A DNA stretch of 64,000 nt. It comes from Deltaproteobacteria bacterium (GTDB lineage: Bacteria; Myxococcota; Kuafuiibacteriia; Kuafuiibacteriales; Kuafuiibacteriaceae). The notes beneath the pieces were generated by a model, which worked only from the letters and a program-made list of their open reading frames with translations, searched no databases and was not told where the DNA came from. How positions within the stretch are numbered: position 1 is the stretch's first letter; each line of letters opens with the position of its first letter. The stretch lies in assembly GCA_016713425.1 (NCBI GenBank), contig JADJPE010000005.1, positions 3,720,001 through 3,784,000 on the forward strand. The letters are read 5' to 3'. Shown here piece after piece: positions 54,303 to 62,377 of the stretch. A program made the translations under genes and the position numbers.

Positions 54303-55146
54303 ACCAGCCAAGCTCGATGAGTTTGGCCTCGATGTCGGGGGCTGACATCAGCGTCGAGCCGATGAGAACTGCGTCCGCGACGTCGCGCAAGGGCACGAGG
54401 TCGTCCTTGGTTCGAATGCCGCTTTCGGCGACGACCGTGCGGCCCCTTGGAATCAGCGGTGCGAGACGAACGAAGGTCATCGGATCGATCTCGAGCGTAT
54501 GGAGGTTGCGATTGTTGATCCCCACGATCTTTGCCGGACCCTTCGCGACGGCTTCGATCTCGGCCTCGGTGTGGACTTCGACGAGGGCGTCCATGCCCAA
54601 AGCGTCGGCGACGTTTACGAGGTGCTCGAGGCCGTCCGGCTCGAGGACAGAAGCCATGAGAAGAACCGCATCGGCACCAAAACAGCGTCCTTCGTAGATC
54701 TGGTACTCGGAGATTATGAAGTCCTTCAAGAGGACGGGGAGGGACACGTGCGCGCGCACCGCCGCGAGACGATCGAGGCTCCCTCCAAAGAACGGCCCAT
54801 CGCAAACGACGGAGATCGCCTGGGCGTGCCTTCCGTAGATCTCGGCGATCGCGAGGGGGTCGAGGTCGGGGCGCAGGGTACCTTTCGAAGGCGACTTCTC
54901 TTTGATTTCGGCGATGAGGCCTGGATTGCGATGGCTGACGGCATCGCCGCGTGAGAGCGCACCTTGAAATGAACGATCGGTACGTTGGGCGTGCACGCGG
55001 TGTTGCTCGATCGGGGTCGCAGTCGCGCGCTTCTGGACATCGGCGATCTTGGCTTCGACGATCCGGCCAAGCACCGAGGTCTCCGAGAAAGGTCGGATGC
55101 CGATGCCCAATGGGTCGAGCGCGTGGGCTGCGTCGTGCCTGCTCAC
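54301..55146 (-). CDS. trpC: Indole-3-glycerol phosphate synthase
   Basis: 281 residues from GTG 55146, which overlaps the trpD stop (GTGA); GGAGG (55156-55160) lies nine bases upstream. Core motifs: LIAEIKEKSPSKG (catalytic Lys), VLLKDFIISEYQI, DALVEVHTEAE, VGINNRNLHTLEID and VVAESGIRTKDDL. It closes the indole ring. Confidence 0.95.
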   Translation of the reverse strand: MSRHDAAHALDPLGIGIRPFSETSVLGRIVEAKIADVQKRATATPIEQHRVHAQRTDRSFQGALSRGDAVSHRNPGLIAEIKEKSPSKGTLRPDLDPLAIAEIYGRHAQAISVVCDGPFFGGSLDRLAAVRAHVSLPVLLKDFIISEYQIYEGRCFGADAVLLMASVLEPDGLEHLVNVADALGMDALVEVHTEAEIEAVAKGPAKIVGINNRNLHTLEIDPMTFVRLAPLIPRGRTVVAESGIRTKDDLVPLRDVADAVLIGSTLMSAPDIEAKLIELGW

Positions 55147-56279
55147 GGTTGAGCACCTCCGCGCCCTTCGCTTGCTCCGCCTCGATGAACGATGACCGAC
55201 GCCATCTCGCGATAACGTTCGAACAGCCGATGTGCCTTCTGGGTTGCGAGGATCTTCCGCGCCCGGGCGAGCCCCGCGGCCCAGTCGTCGGCTTCCTCGG
55301 CCACGACGAAGGCGGCGGCGGCGTTGAGCGCGACGAGATCGAGAAGCGGGGCCGGGGCCTCGTTCTTCAGGACGGCCACGAACAGCTCTGCGTTTTCATG
55401 GACCTCACCGCCCGATACCTCTTCGGCCGACGCGGCGTGGAGGCCGAGATCCTTGGGCACGATCACGGTCTCTTTGACCTGGCCGCCCTTCAACATCCAC
55501 ACGCGCGTGTCTCCGGTCGTCGTGATTTCGTCCAGACCGTCGGCGCCGTGAACCACGATGACATGAGTGCTGCCGAGCGCGCGCAGCGCATCGAGCATTC
55601 GTGGCGCGCGCTCCGGGTCGCTTACCCCGAGCAGTTGGCGCCGCGCGCCTGCGGGGTTGGCGAGCGGGCCCAGAAAGTTGAACGTCGTGCGGATCCCGAG
55701 CTCACGTCGCACCGGCCCCACGTGCCGGAGCCCCGGGTGGAACAAAGGGGCGAACATGAAGCCGATGCCGAGCGCCTCGATGGTTTCGGCCACACGTTCC
55801 GATGCCAGCGCCACCGGCATGCCGAGATGTTCCAGGACGTCGATGGATCCGCATTTACCGGAGCTGGCGCGATTGCCGTGTTTGGCCACTGGGATGCCCG
55901 CCGCGGCCACGACGAAGGCGACGAGCGTCGAAGTGTTGAGGGTCGTTTGGCCGCTTCCCCCCGTTCCGCAGGTGTCGATGACTCGGTCGGCGATCGCCGC
56001 CGGAACATGGACGGGCTGTGCGCGCCTCCGCATCACTTCGGCCAGTCCGACCAGCTCATCCACCGTCTCGCCTTTCCCGGCCAGGGCCGCCAAGAATGCG
56101 CCCATCTGCGAGGGCGCGAGGACTCCGTCCATGATATCGGTCATCACTGCGGCCGCGTCTTCGCGCGAAAGATCTTGCCGCCGAACGAGTCTCGACAGCG
56201 CACCACGGAAGCGGACGTCCCTGGCGGATGGCCCACCGACGGGTGGTTCGCTCGCGTCTGGCCGAGAATTAGGCAGCAT
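55143..56279 (-). CDS. trpD: Anthranilate phosphoribosyltransferase
   Basis: 378 residues from ATG 56279, overlapping trpG by 11 bp. PRPP-binding DTCGTGGSGQTTLNTST, KHGNRASSGKCGS and the anthranilate-site HPGLRHVGPVR are intact. It attaches phosphoribose to anthranilate. In some bacteria trpG and trpD are fused; here they overlap but are separate. Confidence 0.95.
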   Translation of the reverse strand: MLPNSRPDASEPPVGGPSARDVRFRGALSRLVRRQDLSREDAAAVMTDIMDGVLAPSQMGAFLAALAGKGETVDELVGLAEVMRRRAQPVHVPAAIADRVIDTCGTGGSGQTTLNTSTLVAFVVAAAGIPVAKHGNRASSGKCGSIDVLEHLGMPVALASERVAETIEALGIGFMFAPLFHPGLRHVGPVRRELGIRTTFNFLGPLANPAGARRQLLGVSDPERAPRMLDALRALGSTHVIVVHGADGLDEITTTGDTRVWMLKGGQVKETVIVPKDLGLHAASAEEVSGGEVHENAELFVAVLKNEAPAPLLDLVALNAAAAFVVAEEADDWAAGLARARKILATQKAHRLFERYREMASVIVHRGGASEGRGGAQP

Positions 56280-56943
56280 CGCTGTCTTTCCCTCCGCCCG
56301 ACAGGGCGGTGTTGCTCGAAGTGGTGACATTCAGGAAGTTCGCGAGGATCTTCTTCCCGTACGGCGTTCCGATGCTCTCGGGGTGGAACTGGATTCCGTG
56401 CAGCGGCCACTCGCGATGGGAGACGCCCATGATCAACGGCTGCGGTGCCGGCTGTCCTTCGTGTTCACCCCTTGGCCCTTCGGGTTTGGCGGTTTCGACG
56501 GTGATCTCGAGACACGCGGGCAGCGTTTTGCGGTCGCCGAGGAGCGAGTGGTATCGCATGGCTTCGAACTCGACCGGGATCCCCGAGAATAGGGGGCCCC
56601 GGAAATGGCGCATGAGCCAAGTCTTGCCGTGCACGATCGTTGGTGCGCGGACGATGCGGCCTCCCAGCCGAGCGATGATGCCCTGATGCCCAAGACAAAC
56701 GCCGAGCGTTGGGGTGTGCGCCGCCAAGGTGTCGATGACGTCGGCGCACACACCGAAGTCGCGCGGATTCTCGGGCGTACCAGGTCCTGGCGACAAGACG
56801 ATGTGGCTCGGCGCCATCGCCGCGATCTCCGCACGCGTGATCTCGTCGTTCCTCTTCACGATCGAGGTTGCGCCCAGCTCCCCGAGGTATTGGTAGAGGT
56901 TGTAGGTAAACGAGTCGTAGTTATCGATGATGAGGATGGTCAT
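56269..56943 (-). CDS. trpG: Anthranilate synthase glutamine amidotransferase subunit
   Basis: 224 residues from ATG 56943, overlapping the trpE stop (ATGA). Class I glutamine amidotransferase with LGVCLGHQG (nucleophile Cys), HGIQFHPES (His and Glu) and the oxyanion strand SPGPGTP. It supplies ammonia to TrpE. It is also the type of subunit that can serve PabB. Confidence 0.94.
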   Translation of the reverse strand: MTILIIDNYDSFTYNLYQYLGELGATSIVKRNDEITRAEIAAMAPSHIVLSPGPGTPENPRDFGVCADVIDTLAAHTPTLGVCLGHQGIIARLGGRIVRAPTIVHGKTWLMRHFRGPLFSGIPVEFEAMRYHSLLGDRKTLPACLEITVETAKPEGPRGEHEGQPAPQPLIMGVSHREWPLHGIQFHPESIGTPYGKKILANFLNVTTSSNTALSGGGKDSDAA

Positions 56944-58538
56944 CGGGCGCTTGCCTCCATGGCCTTGGCCACTTCGATTGCGGCCAAACATGCGTGCGCT
57001 TTGCGCAGACATTCCTCGTATTCGGCTTGAGGATTGGAGTCAGCGACGATTCCCGCGCCGACCTGAAGATCGATCCGGCCCGGACGGACGACGAGCGTTC
57101 GAATCGCGATGCACGTATCCATGTTTCCGGTGAAGTCGAAGTAGCCGACGGCGCCGGCATAGACGCCACGCGCCGTCGGCTCGAGCTCAGCGATGATCTC
57201 CATCGCGCGAACCTTAGGGGCACCCGAGACCGTTCCGGCCGGGAAGCATGCGCGAAGGACGTCGAACGCATCTTTCCCGGTCTCGACCTGTCCCCGGACG
57301 TCGGAGACGATGTGCATCACGTGCGAGTATCGTTCGATGTGGAGCAGTCGTTCGAGCGAAATCGTTCCGATCTTGGCGACGCGACCGACGTCGTTTCGAC
57401 CGAGGTCGACCAGCATTCGGTGTTCGGCGAGCTCCTTCTCATCCGACAGAAGGTCTTCCTCGAGCGCGACGTCTTCACTCGATGTCTCCCCACGTCGGCG
57501 GGTCCCAGCGATCGGACGCACGAGCACTTGGCCCCCGTCGAGGCGGACCAGGACTTCGGGGGACGCACCGACGATGGCCGAATCCTCCAAGCGGAGATGG
57601 AACATGTAGGGTGAGGGATTGAGGGCCCGAAGCGCGCGATAGATCGAAAAGGAGGGTAGGGATTCGAAGACGGAAAAGCGCTGGCTCAGAACGACCTGGA
57701 AGATTTCGCCGCTTTGAATGGCTTCTTTTGCGGCCTCGACGGCCGAGGCATAGGCCTCGGGCGACATGTTGCGCCCGCCAATTTCGGGCGCCTCACGCTC
57801 ACGGGGGACCTCCGGAAACAATAAGGTGCGCTCGACGCGCGAGGCCTTCATTTCTTGGATGAGCGCCGAGAGTTGTGCGATGGCGCCGCGATAGGCCGCC
57901 GCGCGATCCCCGGCCAGGGGCACGTGATCAACCAAGATCACCCGATGACGCAGGTGGTCGAAAATGACCAACCGCGACGAGAACATCAGATAGCCCTCCG
58001 GGAGCTCTCCGTCGCATCTCGGGTCTTCGTCTCCCGCGGCGCTTGTCCTCCCGCCCGTCCTCCCGGAGGACGCTTTCCCCGGTTCCGCCTTCCCGGGCGC
58101 CTTCCCGGGCGCCTTCCCGGGCACCGGAACGGGTTCGAAGTAGTGAACACAGTCGAAGCCGAGATAGCCGACCGCTCCGCCCTGGAACCGAGGCAGTCCC
58201 GGGCGCGACGCGACCCGGTACCGACTGAGGAGCCGACGCGAGACTTCGAGCGGGTCGGTGAACGCCACCGGGGTTGAGTTTCCGTTCTCGGTGATCACGC
58301 CGCGGCCGTCCCGGAAGCTGAAGGTGAGCTCGGGGTCGAAACCGATGAAGGAATAGCGCCCCATCGTCTCGCCGCCTTCGGCGCTCTCGAGGAGGAAGGA
58401 AAACGGTTGTCCGCTCGCGAGCTTGTCGTAGAGAGAGATCGGCGTTTCGAGGTCAGCCATCGCCTCTACGGAGATGGCCATATGGGTCTCAGGACCTGCG
58501 TGCGCTAGGACTTCTTCGAGCGACGGTGTCACGCGCAT
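56940..58538 (-). CDS. trpE: Anthranilate synthase component I
   Basis: 532 residues from ATG 58538. It makes anthranilate from chorismate. PFSFLLESAEGG carries the LLES tryptophan-feedback site, so inhibition by tryptophan is expected. The chorismate-binding core has VRPIAGTRRRG, LLSDEKELAEH, LVDLGRNDVGR, FPAGTVSGAPK and AGIVADSNP. Residues about 145-170 are an inserted linker with three GKAP units. It is the first gene of the trp operon, and the leader (58539-58718) is divergent from aceE. No Trp-rich leader peptide is visible. Confidence 0.95.
   Translation of the reverse strand: MRVTPSLEEVLAHAGPETHMAISVEAMADLETPISLYDKLASGQPFSFLLESAEGGETMGRYSFIGFDPELTFSFRDGRGVITENGNSTPVAFTDPLEVSRRLLSRYRVASRPGLPRFQGGAVGYLGFDCVHYFEPVPVPGKAPGKAPGKAEPGKASSGRTGGRTSAAGDEDPRCDGELPEGYLMFSSRLVIFDHLRHRVILVDHVPLAGDRAAAYRGAIAQLSALIQEMKASRVERTLLFPEVPREREAPEIGGRNMSPEAYASAVEAAKEAIQSGEIFQVVLSQRFSVFESLPSFSIYRALRALNPSPYMFHLRLEDSAIVGASPEVLVRLDGGQVLVRPIAGTRRRGETSSEDVALEEDLLSDEKELAEHRMLVDLGRNDVGRVAKIGTISLERLLHIERYSHVMHIVSDVRGQVETGKDAFDVLRACFPAGTVSGAPKVRAMEIIAELEPTARGVYAGAVGYFDFTGNMDTCIAIRTLVVRPGRIDLQVGAGIVADSNPQAEYEECLRKAHACLAAIEVAKAMEASAR
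58087..58122 (-). repeat. 12-bp in-frame tandem repeat in trpE (GKAP)
   Basis: Three perfect 12-bp units (plus strand GCCTTCCCGGGC) encode GKAPGKAPGKAE in a TrpE surface linker. Confidence 0.88.
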
Positions 58539-58718
58539 GGATGCCTGTTCGTATCAGGCTGGAACCGAATCGTGTAGTCGGCGGGCGCGCATTGCTCGAA
58601 AGTTGGGGCGCACCGCGACCGGGGGTGGGCGCCTGTAGGTACCCCCGGGTCGTCATGCGTCCGAGCGTGATGAAGTTGCTTTGATACCTGGCGCACCTGG
58701 TTTAATGAACCCTTCGCA
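58539..58718. other. Divergent intergenic region, trpE / aceE-like
   Basis: 180 bp that must carry both promoters. I looked for a trp leader peptide and a T-box-like structure; neither is evident. Confidence 0.35.
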
Positions 58719-61541
58719 ATGAGGGATGAGAAAGAGGTTGCGCTCATCGAGCGCATCGCCCGCCGCGTTCTGGCCTATGCCACCAAGATGATCTGGGATG
58801 CCAACCATCGCGACGACGTGATGGAGGGGGATCCCAAGGTCGGAGGTCATCCGGCGGCGTGCTCGTCGTGTGTTCACATCATGTCGGCGCTCCACCTGGG
58901 GGTGCGGCAACCTCAGGACATGATCGCGGTCAAACCACACGGATCGCCCATCGATCACTCGCTGAACCACTTGATGCAGCTTTTCCACACGCCCAAGGGT
59001 CGAGAGTGGCTGAGCACGGCTGACGCTGAGGCCGTGATGGGGCGTCTACGCAAGTTTTCGCAGGCGGGCGAGCCGGTCTTTCAGAGCTACCACGCCGAGT
59101 CCGATCCAGACGGGAACGTCTACTTCCCCTCCGGATCCGTCGGCATTCCCCCCGTCGTTTCGATGTACACGTCGCTTGCGTATCGGTACGCGGCCGATCA
59201 TGACCTCTCGGTCCCGAAAGATGCCTACTTCTGGTCTCTCATCGGTGACTCGGAGTTTCGCGAAGGATCCCTCATGGAGGCGATGCCTGATGCGGCCGAA
59301 CGCGAGCTTGGCAACGTCATCTGGATCGTCGATTACAATCGCCAAAATCTCGACGGCACCCGCATTCCGAACATGCGCGGCCTGCGAGGGACGGACGCCG
59401 GCCGTATGGAACGCGTCGCGGCGGCCAACGGCTGGGATGTCATCCAGGTTGCGCACGGCCGAAAGCGGTTGCGCGCGTTTGAGGCTGAGGGTGGTGCACG
59501 TTTCAAGGACATCCTCGAGAATGCGTTCTCCGACTTCGAGTTCCAGACGATGCTCCTCAAGCAAGACGGCAGTGTCGTGCGAGACCGCATGCTCTCGCTC
59601 GACAAGCGCCTCGATCCGTTCCTGAAGCCGTACGACGATAAGGCGCTGTATGCGCTCTATGCGGATCTCGGTGGGCACGACATCTCGGTCTTGCTGAGCG
59701 CACTCAGGCGCGCGAAGCTCGATCCCATCAGCCCCACCCTGGTCATCGCACACACGGTCAAGGGCTGGGGCCTTCCAAGCCTATACGCTGCACCGGGGAA
59801 TCATTCCGCACTTCCGCCCGAAGAAGAGGTCGATGCGTTGTTGGCGGCCGAAGGTCTTTCGAAGGACGCACCGTTTGCGTTGTTCGAGGAAGGGACCGAA
59901 GAAGCCGCGTTCCTCGCGCGCCGTCGAGACGAGATGCGCGCTGGGCAAGAGGCGATCTGGGATCTGCGGGACAAGAATGCGTCGACCTTCAAGGCCGCGG
60001 GCGAGGCGGTCGGCGGTCTTCCGGAGACGCTGGGGCTGAACCTCAAGTACTTGCCGCTCGTCCACACGCAGTATGTGTGGGGTCAGCTCGCGGCCAAGGT
60101 CATTCGGATGGGTACGTCTTACGAGCAGAGCCGGTCCGGGCAGGCGGTTGAGAAGCCTCTCGTCGGGGACGAGGTGCGCTGGGGTCCGGCCGCCGATCTC
60201 GTGCTCACCATGGCGCCCGATGTCGGGACATCGACGAACATCAATCCCGCCATGGACGACCGCATCTACGGTCCACAGCAAGACAACTACGAACAGTCAC
60301 TGGGCGTGGGCGATCGCCGCCGCCCGAAGCTGGCGCCCCACGAGGAGCCCTGGAGCCGTCATATTCGCTTCGAGATCGCCGAAGCGAACTGCGTTTCGGC
60401 TGCGGGTGCGTTCGGGAAGATTCGCGAGTCGCTCGGCATTCCGTTCCTTCCGGTGATGACGATCTACGACTTCTTCATCAAGCGCGCCTTCGATCAGCTC
60501 TATTACAACCTATATTGGGGTTCGAGCTTCATCTGCGTCGGGACGCCTTCGGGCATCACGCTGGCCCCCGAAGGCGCACAGCACAGCTGGAAGAATCACA
60601 TCGCGATGCCGAACTGCATCACCTGGGAGCCCTTCTATGCGATCGAAGTGGATTGGATCCTCGCCGAGTCGATTCGTCTGCACTACCTAGGCGAGAACGC
60701 CGGGCGCACCGGCGTGATCATTCGCGCGGTCACCCGGGCCTTCCAGCAGAAGCAAATGCTTGAGCACCTGCGCGTCGCCAAGCGCTTCGAGGGCGTGAGC
60801 GACGAGGACGTCCTTGAAACGACGCGGCGCGACGCGCTTCGTGGCGGATACTATCTCATCGATTGGCGTGACCACCCCGGGTACGAGCCGGGTGAGAACG
60901 TGGTCCACATTTTCGCGATGGGCGCGATGGGCCAAGAGGCGGTCGATGCTTCTAAGCTGCTCGCGGAAGAAGGCATCTTCGCGAACGTCATCATCGCGAC
61001 GTCGAGCGATCTCTTGAGCGGCAACTTGGCGCACAAGGATGGTTACCGGCACTTGCGCGAAGGCCTGGGCATCACGGGGGACCTGTACCTGACGCCCGCC
61101 GACGCGGCGCCCACAGACGCAGGGGGTGTCGTGGCGCAGCGTCGCGCAAACGGTGGCTCCGCGGGCCATGGTGCGGCCGCGAACGGGCGGGGGCAGAACG
61201 TCCACGCGCGGCATGATCTCGTTATGGCGGCGGGGCGACGCGTTCCGCTGATGGCCGTCGTGGACGGTGAGCCCGGCATCATGGACAATCTCGGGAGCGT
61301 CGTCGGTGTGCCCTGTGAGACGCTTGCGGTTCGAAAGGCCTCGAAATCAGGCCGGCCCGTCGATGTCTATCGCTACCACGGGATGGACCCCAAGAGCATC
61401 GTGGAGGCGGCGGGACGTCTCTTGTCGACGACGGCGATGGAGAACGTCCGGCTGTCTCCGGCCTTCGCGTCCGCCTACGCCGGTCGGTTGCTTGCTGAAG
61501 AGCGCGTCGATGCCCAAGAGCTGTGGCCTCCCCGGCAGTAG
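58719..61541 (+). CDS. aceE: Homodimeric-type pyruvate dehydrogenase E1-like (aceE family)
   Basis: 940 residues; E. coli AceE is 887. It should bind thiamine diphosphate and decarboxylate a 2-oxoacid. Motifs: LIGDSEFREGSLMEAMPDAA and WIVDYNRQNLDG form the GDG-type thiamine-binding site. MTIYDFF, SGITLAPEGAQHSWKNH and IAMPNCITWEPFYA line up with AceE's activation region. A Gly/Ala/Asn/Arg-rich insertion of about 40 residues sits near 805-845. The opening 120 residues differ from AceE. No E2 or E3 gene is adjacent, so partner and even substrate (pyruvate or another oxoacid) are uncertain. Confidence 0.75.
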   Translation: MRDEKEVALIERIARRVLAYATKMIWDANHRDDVMEGDPKVGGHPAACSSCVHIMSALHLGVRQPQDMIAVKPHGSPIDHSLNHLMQLFHTPKGREWLSTADAEAVMGRLRKFSQAGEPVFQSYHAESDPDGNVYFPSGSVGIPPVVSMYTSLAYRYAADHDLSVPKDAYFWSLIGDSEFREGSLMEAMPDAAERELGNVIWIVDYNRQNLDGTRIPNMRGLRGTDAGRMERVAAANGWDVIQVAHGRKRLRAFEAEGGARFKDILENAFSDFEFQTMLLKQDGSVVRDRMLSLDKRLDPFLKPYDDKALYALYADLGGHDISVLLSALRRAKLDPISPTLVIAHTVKGWGLPSLYAAPGNHSALPPEEEVDALLAAEGLSKDAPFALFEEGTEEAAFLARRRDEMRAGQEAIWDLRDKNASTFKAAGEAVGGLPETLGLNLKYLPLVHTQYVWGQLAAKVIRMGTSYEQSRSGQAVEKPLVGDEVRWGPAADLVLTMAPDVGTSTNINPAMDDRIYGPQQDNYEQSLGVGDRRRPKLAPHEEPWSRHIRFEIAEANCVSAAGAFGKIRESLGIPFLPVMTIYDFFIKRAFDQLYYNLYWGSSFICVGTPSGITLAPEGAQHSWKNHIAMPNCITWEPFYAIEVDWILAESIRLHYLGENAGRTGVIIRAVTRAFQQKQMLEHLRVAKRFEGVSDEDVLETTRRDALRGGYYLIDWRDHPGYEPGENVVHIFAMGAMGQEAVDASKLLAEEGIFANVIIATSSDLLSGNLAHKDGYRHLREGLGITGDLYLTPADAAPTDAGGVVAQRRANGGSAGHGAAANGRGQNVHARHDLVMAAGRRVPLMAVVDGEPGIMDNLGSVVGVPCETLAVRKASKSGRPVDVYRYHGMDPKSIVEAAGRLLSTTAMENVRLSPAFASAYAGRLLAEERVDAQELWPPRQ

Positions 61542-61652
61542 GCGTGCGACCAAGCATTAGGCGTGCGATCAAGTTTGGCCATTCTTCGCTCGGATGACTC
61601 GGATGAGGCTGGGCTCGGTCGGGGGGCAGAGGGTCGGAGGGTCGGAGGTCCA

Positions 61653-62120
61653 GTGCGCGCGGTTGTTCAGCGGGTGCTATCCGCGCGGGTGGTGGTCGAC
61701 GGCGAGGTCATTGGGGCCATAGGCCGTGGCCTCCTCGTTTTCGCCGGTTTCTCGCCGACCGATGATGACGCGGTGTTGGGCTGGGTCGCCAAGAAATGTG
61801 CACAGCTTCGCGTTTTTTCTGATGCCGACGGCAAGATGAATCGCTCGGTCATCGACGAGGGCGGTGAGCTCCTGATCGTCAGTCAATTCACCCTCTATGG
61901 CGATACGCGTAAGGGAAACCGGCCGGGATTCGGCGCGGCTGCGCTTCCCGACGTTGCGAAACCGATGTACGAGCGCTTCTGTGCGCTGGCCTCCAGAGAG
62001 CTCGGCAGGCCTGTCCAGGCGGGGCGTTTCGGTGCCGACATGAAGGTTGAACTGGCGAACGATGGTCCCGTCACGCTCTGGATCGAGCGCGAGGCCGAGC
62101 CTGCCCGCTCAGTCCCCTGA
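61653..62120 (+). CDS. dtd: D-aminoacyl-tRNA deacylase
   Basis: 155 residues from GTG 61653 (GGAGG at 61644-61648). It removes D-amino acids wrongly attached to tRNA. MRAVVQRVLSARVVVDGE start, LLIVSQFTLYGDTRKGNRPGF active-site strand and DGPVTLWIE end (the Gly-cis-Pro motif) identify the family. The open frame reaches up to 61563, but the domain starts at 61653. Confidence 0.93.
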   Translation: MRAVVQRVLSARVVVDGEVIGAIGRGLLVFAGFSPTDDDAVLGWVAKKCAQLRVFSDADGKMNRSVIDEGGELLIVSQFTLYGDTRKGNRPGFGAAALPDVAKPMYERFCALASRELGRPVQAGRFGADMKVELANDGPVTLWIEREAEPARSVP

Positions 62121-62377
62121 ACCTGATCTCGACCGAAGCCCGGCCCCGAAGCGAAGCCCGAAGTGAGAGCCAGGCGAGCCAGGAGATCTGCAGCCTCTCA
62201 AAGCGAAAGCTGAAGCGAAGCACCAGTCGGCCGCATTGCGCGATAACTCCATCCTGCGTTCGCTCTACGGGCAGGTCGGGCACATGTCGCCTGGCTGGCC
62301 AGAGAAAGTGGTGGCTGACGCACGTGACGCTCAGCAATGGCCAACGCTTCGCGCTTGATTGGCCGGGAGGAAGACTG
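62121..62377. other. Intergenic region without recognised gene
   Basis: 257 bp between dtd and the next gene. A minus-strand open frame crosses it, but its composition (Ser/Arg runs) argues against a gene. I see no terminator hairpin that I would stand behind. Confidence 0.35.
62365..62370 (+). promoter_or_regulatory. Shine-Dalgarno GGGAGG for the gene at 62378
   Basis: GGGAGG ends seven bases before ATG 62378 and fixes that start. Confidence 0.75.

Noticed and set aside
54191..55156. 321-codon minus-strand open frame shifted over trpC
   Set aside because: trpC in the correct frame has all synthase motifs; this frame reads as Arg/Pro/Ser runs.
58539..58718. trp attenuator or T-box leader before trpE
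   Set aside because: No short leader peptide with Trp codons and no clear terminator/antiterminator pair could be read.
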